Assembly (NCBI GenBank): GCA_016198945.1
Contig: JACQHO010000195.1
Location: forward strand, 1 to 5,636
Length of the DNA: 5,636 nt
Direction: 5' to 3'
From: Nitrospirota bacterium
GTDB lineage: Bacteria > Nitrospirota > Nitrospiria > JACQBZ01
Part shown: piece after piece, positions 1 through 4,983 of the stretch
Layout of the letters: the number at the start of each line of letters is the position of its first letter
Position numbering within the stretch: position 1 is the first letter of the stretch
Made by a program: the position numbers and the translations under genes
The notes under the pieces: generated by a model
What the model was told of the DNA's origin: nothing
What the model saw: only the letters and a program-made list of their open reading frames with translations
The model's database searches: none

Positions 1-231
1 GAAACGTCTTCGATAAAACTCCATTCCCGAGAGGACCTGCTCCCGCACCGGCGCGGGAGCCACGCGGGAATTGGGCGAGAAGCTTTTGTTATCGCAATAG
101 GCGCAGCCGCCGTAAGCCGCCGTGCCGTCAATGTTCGGGCAGGTGAAGCCGGCATCAATCGCGATTTTGTATACTTTGCACGGAAATGTTTCTTTGAGGT
201 AGCGGCTGTAGGAAAGATAATAGTCATTCAT
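1..231 (-). CDS. Radical SAM protein, YhcC-like (TIGR01212) family, N-terminal part only
   Basis: Translating the minus strand from the ATG at 231-229 gives 77 uninterrupted codons that run off the left edge of the window, so only the N-terminus is present. It starts MNDYYLSYSRYLKE and carries the family signature CPNIDGTAAYGGCAYC: C31, eleven residues, C43, two residues, C46. In TIGR01212/YhcC-type radical SAM proteins this expanded motif replaces the usual CxxxCxxC and should bind the [4Fe-4S] cluster that cleaves S-adenosylmethionine. The exact substrate of this family is not established. The start is supported by AAGGA about seven bases upstream and by a strong extended -10 hexamer 28 bases upstream. 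The gene is divergent from the SnoaL-like gene at 309. Family assignment is confident; everything C-terminal to residue 77 is unseen. Confidence 0.88.
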   Translation of the reverse strand, partial: MNDYYLSYSRYLKETFPCKVYKIAIDAGFTCPNIDGTAAYGGCAYCDNKSFSPNSRVAPAPVREQVLSGMEFYRRRF

Positions 232-234
232 CGG

Positions 235-263
235 TTGTCCTTGAACGCGGGCGGTGGTATTAT
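235..263 (+). promoter_or_regulatory. Candidate promoter of the SnoaL-like gene
   Basis: TTGTCC (235-240) and TATTAT (258-263) are separated by 17 bp on the plus strand. The leader to the ATG at 309 would be about 40 nt. The element overlaps the opposing extended -10 and the ribosome binding site of the radical SAM gene, so polymerases on the two strands may compete. The hexamers are only moderately good. Confidence 0.35.
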
Positions 264-289
264 ATCACGAAGCCCAAGAACAGTTCCAA
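259..289 (-). promoter_or_regulatory. Promoter of the radical SAM gene (extended -10)
   Basis: On the minus strand TGATATAAT (267-259) is an extended -10 with a perfect TATAAT hexamer. A poor -35 candidate, TTGGAA (289-284), lies 19 bp upstream; an extended -10 tolerates a weak -35. Transcription would begin near 252, giving a leader of roughly 20 nt that contains AAGGA before the ATG at 231. Confidence 0.55.
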
Positions 290-308
290 CCCGTCGGGAG
301 GTGCCGCG

Positions 309-716
309 ATGGCGTCCCTTGAAAATCAAGAGTTCGAAGTCGAGCAGGCCAATGAGCGGTTCTACCGGGCGTTTGAGAGCCTTGATATTCATAAAATGGA
401 AGCGGTCTGGGCCACCCACGAACCGGTGAAGTGCATCCATCCCGGCTGGGAGATCCGGTCCGGATGGCCGGCTGTGCGGGACAGCTGGGTCCTGATCTTC
501 AATCACACGACCGGCATGCGGTTTGAGGTGACGGATCTGGATATCGTGGTGAAGGGGAACCTGGCCTGGGTGATCTGCATGGAACAGGTCACCATGATGG
601 TGGACGGGGAGCCGCATGTGAGCCGGGTTCTTGCGACCAACCTCTATTTAAAACGGCCGACCGGGTGGTTGATGATCCATCACCACGGATCGCCGGTGAT
701 GAGCGGTGCGAGCTGA
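309..716 (+). CDS. SnoaL-like / nuclear transport factor 2 (NTF2) fold protein
   Basis: This is a 135-residue single-domain protein, the usual size for the SnoaL-like/NTF2-like superfamily. The N-terminal helix region (about residues 10-40, FYRAFESLDIHKMEAVWA) is typical. It is followed by CIHPGWEIRSGWPAVRDSW, where the family places the pocket-lining helix and strand, and then alternating strands (residues 70-125) ending LMIHHHGSP. No signal peptide or membrane segment is visible, so it is probably cytosolic. Members are cone-shaped alpha+beta barrels that bind small molecules or act as small enzymes; no substrate can be assigned here. The start is fixed by GGGAGGTG at 296-303, five bases before the ATG. 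It stands alone, divergent from the radical SAM gene. The fold is confident; the biochemical role is unknown. Confidence 0.85.
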   Translation: MASLENQEFEVEQANERFYRAFESLDIHKMEAVWATHEPVKCIHPGWEIRSGWPAVRDSWVLIFNHTTGMRFEVTDLDIVVKGNLAWVICMEQVTMMVDGEPHVSRVLATNLYLKRPTGWLMIHHHGSPVMSGAS

Positions 717-722
717 CCGGCG
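691..722 (+). other. Inverted repeat over the stop codon of the SnoaL-like gene
   Basis: CGCCGGT (691-697) and ACCGGCG (716-722) form a perfect 7-bp stem around an 18-nt loop that contains the last codons and most of the TGA stop. No T-run follows, so it is not a standard intrinsic terminator. It could stabilise the mRNA 3' end or be chance in GC-rich DNA. Confidence 0.25.
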
Positions 723-752
723 GGGTGCGACATGCTTCATCCATCAGAATGA

Positions 753-781
753 TTGACTCGTTCGTCATAAAACGGTATCAA
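753..781 (+). promoter_or_regulatory. Candidate promoter for the 831-1590 gene pair
   Basis: TTGACT (753-758), a 17-bp spacer and TATCAA (776-781) fit a housekeeping sigma promoter. Transcription would begin near 788, leaving about 43 nt of leader before the ATG at 831, so this promoter is compatible with the longer form of that protein. Confidence 0.4.
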
Positions 782-796
782 TGCAATGAGTGGTTG

Positions 797-826
797 TTGA
801 CATAGGGAGAAAACGGGGTGTAGGAT
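797..826 (+). promoter_or_regulatory. Second candidate promoter, perfect TTGACA
   Basis: A consensus -35 TTGACA (797-802) is followed after 18 bp by TAGGAT (821-826). Transcription would begin at about 833, inside the first codon at 831. If this promoter is used, translation would have to begin at the internal ATG at 870 instead. The -10 matches only four of six positions. Confidence 0.3.
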
Positions 827-830
827 AAGG

Positions 831-1229
831 ATGCCGCACGATCGGGATCATATTACCCGGGGGTGCAAAATGGGACCCACGAAAGTAATCGTGAAATCTG
901 ATTCCCTCCATGACGTGAAAACCGGCAGGCTGATCCAGGCCGGACTCGCCACGCGAAAGCAGCAGCAAGATTATGCGATGCATCATTATATCGTCCTGCC
1001 CGTTGCAGACAACCTGGGTCGGCTTTGGTCACTCGACGGAAAATTTGTGTATTGCCTCCGAGGGACGCGGTATGAAACCTCGGATGATGAAGTGGTCCAT
1101 TTAGCCAGGTGCCGTGACTGCGGCGGCTTCTGCATCTCTTCGGATGGGCCGACCGTGGAGCGCGATTGTATGCGCTGTATCCAGTGCGGGCATGAATTTG
1201 AAGCCCGGCTGGAGATGATGGAGAGTTGA
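831..1229 (+). CDS. Unrecognised small protein with C-terminal zinc-ribbon-like cysteine cluster
   Basis: I do not recognise the family. The 132-residue product has a basic N-terminal half with predicted strands (VLPVADNLGRLWSLDGKF, about residues 55-72) and a Cys-rich C-terminus. C94xxC97, C101, C113xxC116xxC119 resemble a zinc ribbon formed by two CxxC knuckles about 18 residues apart. This would suit metal binding with a nucleic-acid or protein contact role. There is no signal peptide or membrane segment. The start is uncertain. ATG 831 has AGGA five bases upstream. The in-frame ATG at 870 (Met14) has GGGGGTG four bases upstream and would give 119 residues starting MGPTKVIVKSD, and the 13 extra residues look unconserved in style. 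It lies 31 bp upstream of the next gene and is probably co-transcribed with it. Coding status is likely; function is unknown. Confidence 0.6.
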   Translation: MPHDRDHITRGCKMGPTKVIVKSDSLHDVKTGRLIQAGLATRKQQQDYAMHHYIVLPVADNLGRLWSLDGKFVYCLRGTRYETSDDEVVHLARCRDCGGFCISSDGPTVERDCMRCIQCGHEFEARLEMMES

Positions 1230-1260
1230 TCGCTGCACAACGGGGGTGTAACCAAGACCA

Positions 1261-1590
1261 ATGGACAAATCCATTTACAAAGCGGAATCAGGCAAGCCCA
1301 GGGGCCGGCGTGTCGTCAATCGGGGGGATTTATTACGAAAGGAAGGACTGGATCAACTTGCGGAAGAGCTGGTTGATGTCGCCGAGGAAATGGAACTCGT
1401 CTCAACGGAAGTCTCGACACTGGAAGATATTGAGGGATGCAAAGGCCTGGCCGCGGGTGTTCTGGAAAAATATTCAACCCTTCAAAAGCGACTCGCCGGA
1501 CATGACAGGATGCAGTTGGAACAATCCATCGGGTCCGCGGTCGAACGAATTCGGAAGGGGCTCACGCTGCTTAAAGAGGCTCCGGAATAA
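1261..1590 (+). CDS. Unrecognised small helical protein
   Basis: This 109-residue product matches no family I recognise. Residues 1-22 are basic (KPRGRRVVNRGD). The rest is almost all predicted helix with heptad-like hydrophobic spacing: LAEELVDVAEEMELVSTEVSTLEDI (residues 33-57) is acidic and may form a coiled coil, then LEKYSTLQKRLAG (residues 68-80) and a final helix to KEAPE. It has one cysteine (C60) and no membrane segment. A stop codon at 1249-1251 in frame rules out a longer start. The nearest Shine-Dalgarno-like sequence, GGGGGTG at 1241-1247, lies 13 bases before the ATG, longer than usual, so translation may depend on coupling with the zinc-ribbon gene 31 bp upstream. It converges with ygfZ, leaving a 29-bp gap with no obvious terminator. 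It is probably real; function is unknown. Confidence 0.6.
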   Translation: MDKSIYKAESGKPRGRRVVNRGDLLRKEGLDQLAEELVDVAEEMELVSTEVSTLEDIEGCKGLAAGVLEKYSTLQKRLAGHDRMQLEQSIGSAVERIRKGLTLLKEAPE

Positions 1591-1619
1591 TAGACGCAGA
1601 ACGGGGCCGCGGATCGTGG

Positions 1620-2729
1620 TTAGCGTGATCGCGTGTAAAATGGCAGTGAGACGACCCGGGCCGGCTGTCCGGCGACGAAGACTTCCGTGCCGGGCTTGAC
1701 AAAGTCGCGATGGAGATAACCCAGCGCGATCAGCTTTCCTGATGTCGGCGACTTGACGCCGCTGGTAACGTTTCCGACCACGCGTCCTTCGGCTCCCGGG
1801 GTTTCCGGTCGGGCCTGAATAGACTGCCCCTTCTTCGGAACGGATTCGTCCTCGATTTCCAACCCCGTCAACCGTTTGTTCATATGACCCTGTGCATCCG
1901 CCCGCGCGATCGTTTCCTGGCCGATATAGCAGCCCTTTGTATAACTGATCGCCCTTGCTTCCAGTCCGGCCTCCATCGGAAAGTTCGATTCGTCCATATC
2001 AAGTCCATACCGTGCGATGCCGGCTTCGATTCGAAGAGAGTTTAGTGCGTCCAGCCCGACCGGTTGAAGTCCGTGCGGACGGCCGACTTCGATCAGACGT
2101 TTCCAGATCACGGCAAGTTTATCAATTGGAATGTAAAGGTCGTAACCCACCTCACCCGTGATCTCGTTTCGTACCACGAGAGTCGAGACGCCCTCCGGTG
2201 CAACTGAAGCCGTCGAATATTCCTTCGGCGGCGGGGATGCAGGCGCGATGAGTTGAGTGATGATTTCGGATGACGACGGCCCATAAACCGAAAGGAGTCC
2301 CTGGGTTTCGGTCAGATCTTCAATCGTGACATCGGAGGCAAGCGTGTATTTATCCAGATGTTTGTATATCTTCCCGGTCACCTCGGGTTCGAGGTCAAGC
2401 CAGAGAGCATCCGGCAGGCAGTAAACCCGTGCATCGGCCAACATTTTGGCCTTGTCGGTCGTGAAGACGGCGTAAAGGCCGTTTCCGGGCGCGAGCTTTT
2501 TGATATCGTTTGTGATCATGCCATGCAGAAACTCGGTGCGGTCCCTGCCTTTCAGCCGGAGTTTTCCGCGGTGGGACTGGTCAATCAGTCCGGCCGTTTT
2601 CCTCACGGTCCGATGTTCGACCTCGGAATTTCCATAAGAGCGGACGATTTCTCTTCCAGCCGATGGTCCGAAGATTGCGCCTGAAGCCTGTTGAATTTCA
2701 AAAATCCTTGATTTGTCCATTAATCCCAC
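1620..2729 (-). CDS. ygfZ: YgfZ-type folate-binding protein (GcvT-like) for Fe-S enzyme maintenance
   Basis: This 369-residue protein belongs to the YgfZ/GcvT family. It has an N-terminal GCV_T-like folate-binding region (about residues 39-260; RTEFLHGMITNDI at 64-76 is typical) and a C-terminal barrel (about 285-360). The diagnostic YgfZ motif KGCYIGQE is at residues 265-272, with the conserved cysteine at C267; true glycine-cleavage aminomethyltransferases lack it. Bacterial YgfZ binds tetrahydrofolate and sustains activity of some Fe-S enzymes, such as the tRNA-modifying radical SAM enzyme MiaB. It is somewhat longer than the E. coli protein, partly through an N-terminal extension of about 35 residues. 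It is the last gene of the four-gene minus operon. The longest frame starts at GTG 2729, one base after the receiver gene's stop; an ATG at 2720 (Met4) is the likely alternative. Either way translation is probably coupled to the receiver gene. Confidence 0.92.
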   Translation of the reverse strand: MGLMDKSRIFEIQQASGAIFGPSAGREIVRSYGNSEVEHRTVRKTAGLIDQSHRGKLRLKGRDRTEFLHGMITNDIKKLAPGNGLYAVFTTDKAKMLADARVYCLPDALWLDLEPEVTGKIYKHLDKYTLASDVTIEDLTETQGLLSVYGPSSSEIITQLIAPASPPPKEYSTASVAPEGVSTLVVRNEITGEVGYDLYIPIDKLAVIWKRLIEVGRPHGLQPVGLDALNSLRIEAGIARYGLDMDESNFPMEAGLEARAISYTKGCYIGQETIARADAQGHMNKRLTGLEIEDESVPKKGQSIQARPETPGAEGRVVGNVTSGVKSPTSGKLIALGYLHRDFVKPGTEVFVAGQPARVVSLPFYTRSR

Positions 2730-2730
2730 T

Positions 2731-3120
2731 TCACTTGATATTTTTGTGTTTGAATAGGTCCATTAACCCCACAACGCTGCCAATATTTGAGGATATATAT
2801 GAATTTGGAACCACTATTACGGCGTTGTCTTTTATTTTTTCTTCCCAGTTTGGGACCTGGGTATGGTTGGTGTAGCACAGCACCGCCAGATCGATGAGTT
2901 GAGGAATCCGACGGACTTCCTGGAGCAGCTGCGCAGGATCCAGGGTGGCTATGCCCAGGTCTAAAATCATCAGTGACGGTTTTTGGTCAACGGCTTCCTT
3001 AAGGATCGCTTGAACCTGTACGGCCACACGAACCGTGCAGCCCTGGGTCTCCAGAGCGGTCTTAATCTTGGACAAAAAGAAGAGGTCGGCAATCGCGACC
3101 AGGATGGTTGGATTCGTCAT
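2731..3120 (-). CDS. Stand-alone degenerate response-regulator receiver domain
   Basis: The 129 residues cover one receiver (REC) domain with no output domain. The first strand ILVAIADLFF (residues 6-15) matches the REC first strand, but only one acidic residue is present: A11 replaces the first Asp of the usual pair and D12 remains. The phospho-acceptor strand LMILDLG keeps D54. The switch Thr equivalent is T84 (LCYTNH), but the conserved Lys of strand 5 is replaced by V104 in VVPNS. This suggests weak or absent phosphorylation and a role as a protein-binding pseudo-receiver; that is inference. It sits 15 bp downstream of the TPR gene with GGAG about six bases before the ATG, and its stop is one base from the ygfZ GTG. 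No histidine kinase is nearby. Confidence 0.75.
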   Translation of the reverse strand: MTNPTILVAIADLFFLSKIKTALETQGCTVRVAVQVQAILKEAVDQKPSLMILDLGIATLDPAQLLQEVRRIPQLIDLAVLCYTNHTQVPNWEEKIKDNAVIVVPNSYISSNIGSVVGLMDLFKHKNIK

Positions 3121-3135
3121 CAGAACTCCGCTGGG

Positions 3136-3627
3136 TCAGTTTAACATTCCTTTGATTCGGCCCAAGGCCTTGGCGGCCAACGCATAGTCCGGATTTGCCT
3201 TCAAGGACTTCTGGTATTCTTCCATGGCCCGGTACCAATCCCGCTTCTTCTCCCAGATGCGACCAAGATTGAGATGAGGAAAGCAGTAGCTTTCGTATCG
3301 GAGAGCCTTCGTCGCTTTTTCAAGCCAGGGGATCGCCTCATCCAGCCGCCCCTTCTCGATCAGGTAGGCGCCGATATCATTATATGGGTTTCCAAAATCC
3401 GGATCGACCTCGATGGCTTTGTGACATTCCTGGATCGCTTCATCGTAACGACCCATGAAACTGTAGGTCCAGCCCAGAAACGTATGAGCCTCGGCTGTAG
3501 GATAGAGTGCCAGGGATTGCCTGTAATAGTCGCAGGCCTCCTCAAGCGCTCCGCTCATCTGGAACTCGTACGCCTTTTTGAAGAGCTCGAGCGCCTGTTT
3601 CCTTTCTTCTTCACCCTCCTCAATCAT
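3136..3627 (-). CDS. Tetratricopeptide-repeat (TPR) protein
   Basis: This 163-residue cytosolic protein is made almost wholly of TPRs, a helix-turn-helix scaffold for protein contacts. Four repeats can be read at about residues 11-44, 45-78, 79-112 and 114-148. They have the usual small/large residue pattern (for example AEAHTFLGWTYSFMGRYDEA and HLNLGRIWEKKRDWYRAMEE) and ALxxxP/IEVDPDF-type repeat ends; a capping helix follows to residue 163. The first ten residues are very acidic (MIEEGEEERK). There is no signal peptide or catalytic domain, so it is probably an adaptor. The third repeat is the least regular. AAGGT lies eight bases before the ATG. It is the second gene of the operon, 37 bp after the MTH1187-family gene and 15 bp before the receiver gene. 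The partner is unknown; the neighbouring receiver is an obvious candidate by position only. Confidence 0.88.
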   Translation of the reverse strand: MIEEGEEERKQALELFKKAYEFQMSGALEEACDYYRQSLALYPTAEAHTFLGWTYSFMGRYDEAIQECHKAIEVDPDFGNPYNDIGAYLIEKGRLDEAIPWLEKATKALRYESYCFPHLNLGRIWEKKRDWYRAMEEYQKSLKANPDYALAAKALGRIKGMLN

Positions 3628-3664
3628 GGCTTCCGACCTTGCTCCGCGCCGTGTCCCACGGGAT

Positions 3665-3973
3665 TTATGTTTTTAACTTCCGTTTTAAGCGTTTCTCGAT
3701 GCTGGCCACCTTGCTGTTTAATCGGCCTCGATGTCCCTTCCGGTAATCAACCTTGATGCTGACCGAGATCCGGTTACAGTCCTTTTTCATCGCTTCAAAG
3801 CATCGCTTCACGACGCGGAATACCCGATCCCACTCTCCTTCGATTACCGTTCCCATGGGGTTGAGTCGGTACTCGACACCGGATTTGTCGATGATCTCCA
3901 GAGAACGGGAAACGTATTTTCCCACGCTTTCGCCCTTGCCCAGAGGGGACATGCTGAACTCCATTAATACCAT
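3665..3973 (-). CDS. MTH1187/DUF77 (thiamine-binding-like) family protein
   Basis: The 102-residue product has the family hallmarks: a first strand MVLMEFSMSPLGKGESVGKYV, then SGVEYRLNPMGTVIEGEWD (about residues 31-49) and a basic tail. Family members (MTH1187, YqgV) are ferredoxin-like folds that assemble as oligomers, and related proteins such as YkoF bind thiamine or its pyrimidine part; the ligand of this copy is not shown. I start it at ATG 3973. This has AGGAG eight bases upstream (3986-3982) and begins at the conserved first strand. An in-frame ATG at 4000 would add nine residues (MTFLPGEEI) but overlaps the predicted -10 element, so it could not be translated from that transcript. It is the first gene of the four-gene minus operon. 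Confidence 0.88.
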   Translation of the reverse strand: MVLMEFSMSPLGKGESVGKYVSRSLEIIDKSGVEYRLNPMGTVIEGEWDRVFRVVKRCFEAMKKDCNRISVSIKVDYRKGHRGRLNSKVASIEKRLKRKLKT

Positions 3974-3998
3974 GATCTCTTCTCCTGGTAGGAACGTC

Positions 3999-4027
3999 AT
4001 TATAACATAGGCCCTTCATGCTGTGAT
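3999..4027 (-). promoter_or_regulatory. Promoter of the four-gene minus-strand operon
   Basis: On the minus strand TGTTATAAT (4007-3999) is an extended -10 with perfect TATAAT. ATCACA (4027-4022), matching four of six -35 positions, lies exactly 17 bp upstream. Transcription would begin near 3992, giving a leader of about 19 nt containing AGGAG before the ATG at 3973. This is one of the best promoters in the window and supports the shorter start of the first gene. Confidence 0.65.
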
Positions 4028-4046
4028 ATTCGAATGGATCGGGAAC

Positions 4047-4075
4047 AGGGAGGAGTACCATGGTCCGGTACCTTA
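4047..4075 (+). other. Orphan Shine-Dalgarno and ATG abutting the inverted repeat
   Basis: AGGGAGGAG (4047-4055) precedes ATG 4060 by four bases, an excellent translation start. The frame runs ATG GTC CGG TAC CTT straight into the inverted repeat at 4076, then on to 4329, antisense to the end of the HNH gene. The resulting 89-residue product is arginine-rich, low in sense and unlike any family. It may be the 5' remnant of a gene interrupted by the repeat, or chance. I saw no clear promoter for it. Confidence 0.25.
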
Positions 4076-4201
4076 GCAGGCTGTTGAAAAAGTCCGTCTG
4101 CGGCGTTCTCGGCCCCGCCGGAATCCTCACGTACCTACCTCGTACGCTCCGGTTCCGTCGAGGCCTGCGGCCTTGCATCCGGAACTTTTTGAACAGCCTG
4201 C
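4076..4201. repeat. 126-bp imperfect inverted repeat element (MITE/REP-like)
   Basis: The left arm GCAGGCTGTTGAAAAAG (4076-4092) and the reverse complement of 4185-4201, GCAGGCTGTTCAAAAAG, match at 16 of 17 positions. Pairing then continues imperfectly inward (TCCG against TTCCGG) towards a centre with CACGTAC and GTACGCTCC about 4129-4150. The whole can fold into a long hairpin in DNA or RNA. The stems end in A/T runs, so it may act as a terminator in either direction, including for the HNH gene just upstream on the minus strand. It has no transposase gene and no clear target-site duplication. The design resembles dispersed palindromic repeats I associate with Nitrospira-type genomes; copy number cannot be judged from this window. 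Confidence 0.75.
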
Positions 4202-4213
4202 CCGTCAAACGAG

Positions 4214-4231
4214 CTTTTCAACACCCTGTTA
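4214..4231 (-). repeat. Third, decayed copy of the repeat arm
   Basis: Read on the minus strand, TAACAGGGTGTTGAAAAG (4231-4214) closely follows the left arm with its flank, TAGCAGGCTGTTGAAAAAG (4074-4092), differing by two substitutions and one missing A. It has the GTTGAAAA form of the left arm, not the GTTCAAAA form of the right arm, and forms an outer inverted pair with the left arm. Its first three bases are the TAA stop codon of the HNH gene. Confidence 0.5.
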
Positions 4232-4786
4232 GAGAGAGGAGTCGTTCTCCATCCGGTCGAGATCCAGCTCCACATTCCAGTAGAGATAGTCCCGCCAGCT
4301 TTCGGGGAGGGTCTTCAGCCCGATCGTGATCGTAAAGGTGGGGCTCCATCTAGGTTTCACGGGCTGTTTGATCAAGCGCATCCTGGCCTCTTCGGGGGTG
4401 CGGCCGCTTTTTTTGTTGTTGCAGGACAGGCAGGCCGTCACGATATTTTCCCACGCTTTTTTCCCGCCGCGTGAAATTGGAGTGACATGATCAAACGTCA
4501 GCTCTTCAGTCCGGAACCTCTGACCGCAATACTGGCAATGGTGTTTGTCCCGGGCAAAGATGTTGGCCCGGGAGAATTTCACGGCGTGGTGACTGTCCTT
4601 CAGACGGATCATCTTCAGCAGGCGAATCACGGAGGGGAGTTTGATCGTGATCGAGACGGCATGGATTTCCTTGTCGTAAACCTCCAGGACCTCCACTTTT
4701 TCCTGCCACATCAGCGTGATGGCCCGTTTCCAATTCACCACGCGCAGCGGCTCGAAGGTCGTATTTAAAAGAAGCGTCATTTCCAT
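4229..4786 (-). CDS. HNH endonuclease-family protein
   Basis: This 185-residue protein is typical of the common stand-alone HNH family whose N-terminus reads LLLNxxxEPLRVVxWxRAI. Residues 1-70 form the accessory region with VEVLEVYD (31-38). The HNH nuclease core spans about 72-130: zinc ligands C84xxC87 and C119xxC122, catalytic DH at D99-H100, WEN at 112-114 and N123. All key residues are present, so metal-dependent DNA nicking or cleavage is possible, but the cellular role of this family is not settled. The final 45 residues are less conserved. ATG 4786 has GAGTGG seven bases upstream; ATG 4780 (Met3) is an alternative. It is monocistronic, divergent from the Rieske gene. Its stop codon lies inside a decayed repeat arm. 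No methyltransferase or integrase is adjacent, so restriction or homing cannot be claimed. Confidence 0.9.
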   Translation of the reverse strand: MEMTLLLNTTFEPLRVVNWKRAITLMWQEKVEVLEVYDKEIHAVSITIKLPSVIRLLKMIRLKDSHHAVKFSRANIFARDKHHCQYCGQRFRTEELTFDHVTPISRGGKKAWENIVTACLSCNNKKSGRTPEEARMRLIKQPVKPRWSPTFTITIGLKTLPESWRDYLYWNVELDLDRMENDSSL

Positions 4787-4803
4787 GGGTTTTCCACTCT
4801 CTC

Positions 4804-4831
4804 ATTATAAAACTTTCTCATAAAAAATCAA
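4804..4831 (-). promoter_or_regulatory. Promoter of the HNH gene
   Basis: On the minus strand TTGATT (4831-4826), a 16-bp spacer and a perfect TATAAT (4809-4804) form a good promoter. The predicted start near 4797 leaves a leader of only about 11 nt, so the GAGTGG ribosome site lies at the very 5' end of the message. Confidence 0.6.
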
Positions 4832-4863
4832 GAGGCGGCCGTCTCGGAAGCCCGATTTTTTGA

Positions 4864-4892
4864 TTGAATAGCCGGGACCATTCTTATAAAAT
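4864..4892 (+). promoter_or_regulatory. Promoter of the Rieske / ferredoxin gene pair
   Basis: TTGAAT (4864-4869) and TAAAAT (4887-4892) are 17 bp apart on the plus strand. Transcription would start near 4899, leaving a leader of about 85 nt that ends with AAGGAGGA (4967-4974), ten bases before the ATG at 4984. I found no strong hairpin or riboswitch in the leader. The promoter is back to back with that of the HNH gene, separated by 32 bp. Confidence 0.5.
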
Positions 4893-4983
4893 ATCCCTCG
4901 TTCGCTGCTCAAGACGATGGTATTGCGCGGCTGGATCGTTTTGAATACTGAAACCCATCTTCCATGAAGGAGGATATGACGCG

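Noticed and set aside
1591..1619. Possible terminator between the convergent helical-protein and ygfZ genes
   Set aside because: The 29-bp gap has a GC-rich patch (GGGGCCGCGG) but no adequate stem followed by a T-run on either strand.
1226..1699. 157-codon plus-strand frame overlapping the helical protein and the ygfZ 3' end
   Set aside because: Its product is rich in W, R and S with no sensible pattern, and it conflicts with two better-supported genes.
3274..3756. 160-codon plus-strand frame antisense to the TPR gene
   Set aside because: The opposite strand encodes clear TPR repeats, so this frame is a shadow.
3795..4208. 137-codon minus-strand frame over the MTH1187-family gene and the repeat
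   Set aside because: It is a shifted-frame shadow of the MTH1187-family gene with very high arginine content, and it spans the operon promoter.
4060..4329. 89-codon plus-strand frame with a good ribosome site
   Set aside because: It crosses the inverted repeat and lies antisense to the well-supported HNH gene; the peptide is arginine/serine/proline-rich without family features. Only the start signal is reported, as an orphan.
4229..4786. HNH protein as part of a restriction, homing or CRISPR system
   Set aside because: No methyltransferase, intron, RNA-guided nuclease domain or array is nearby; it matches the widespread stand-alone HNH family.
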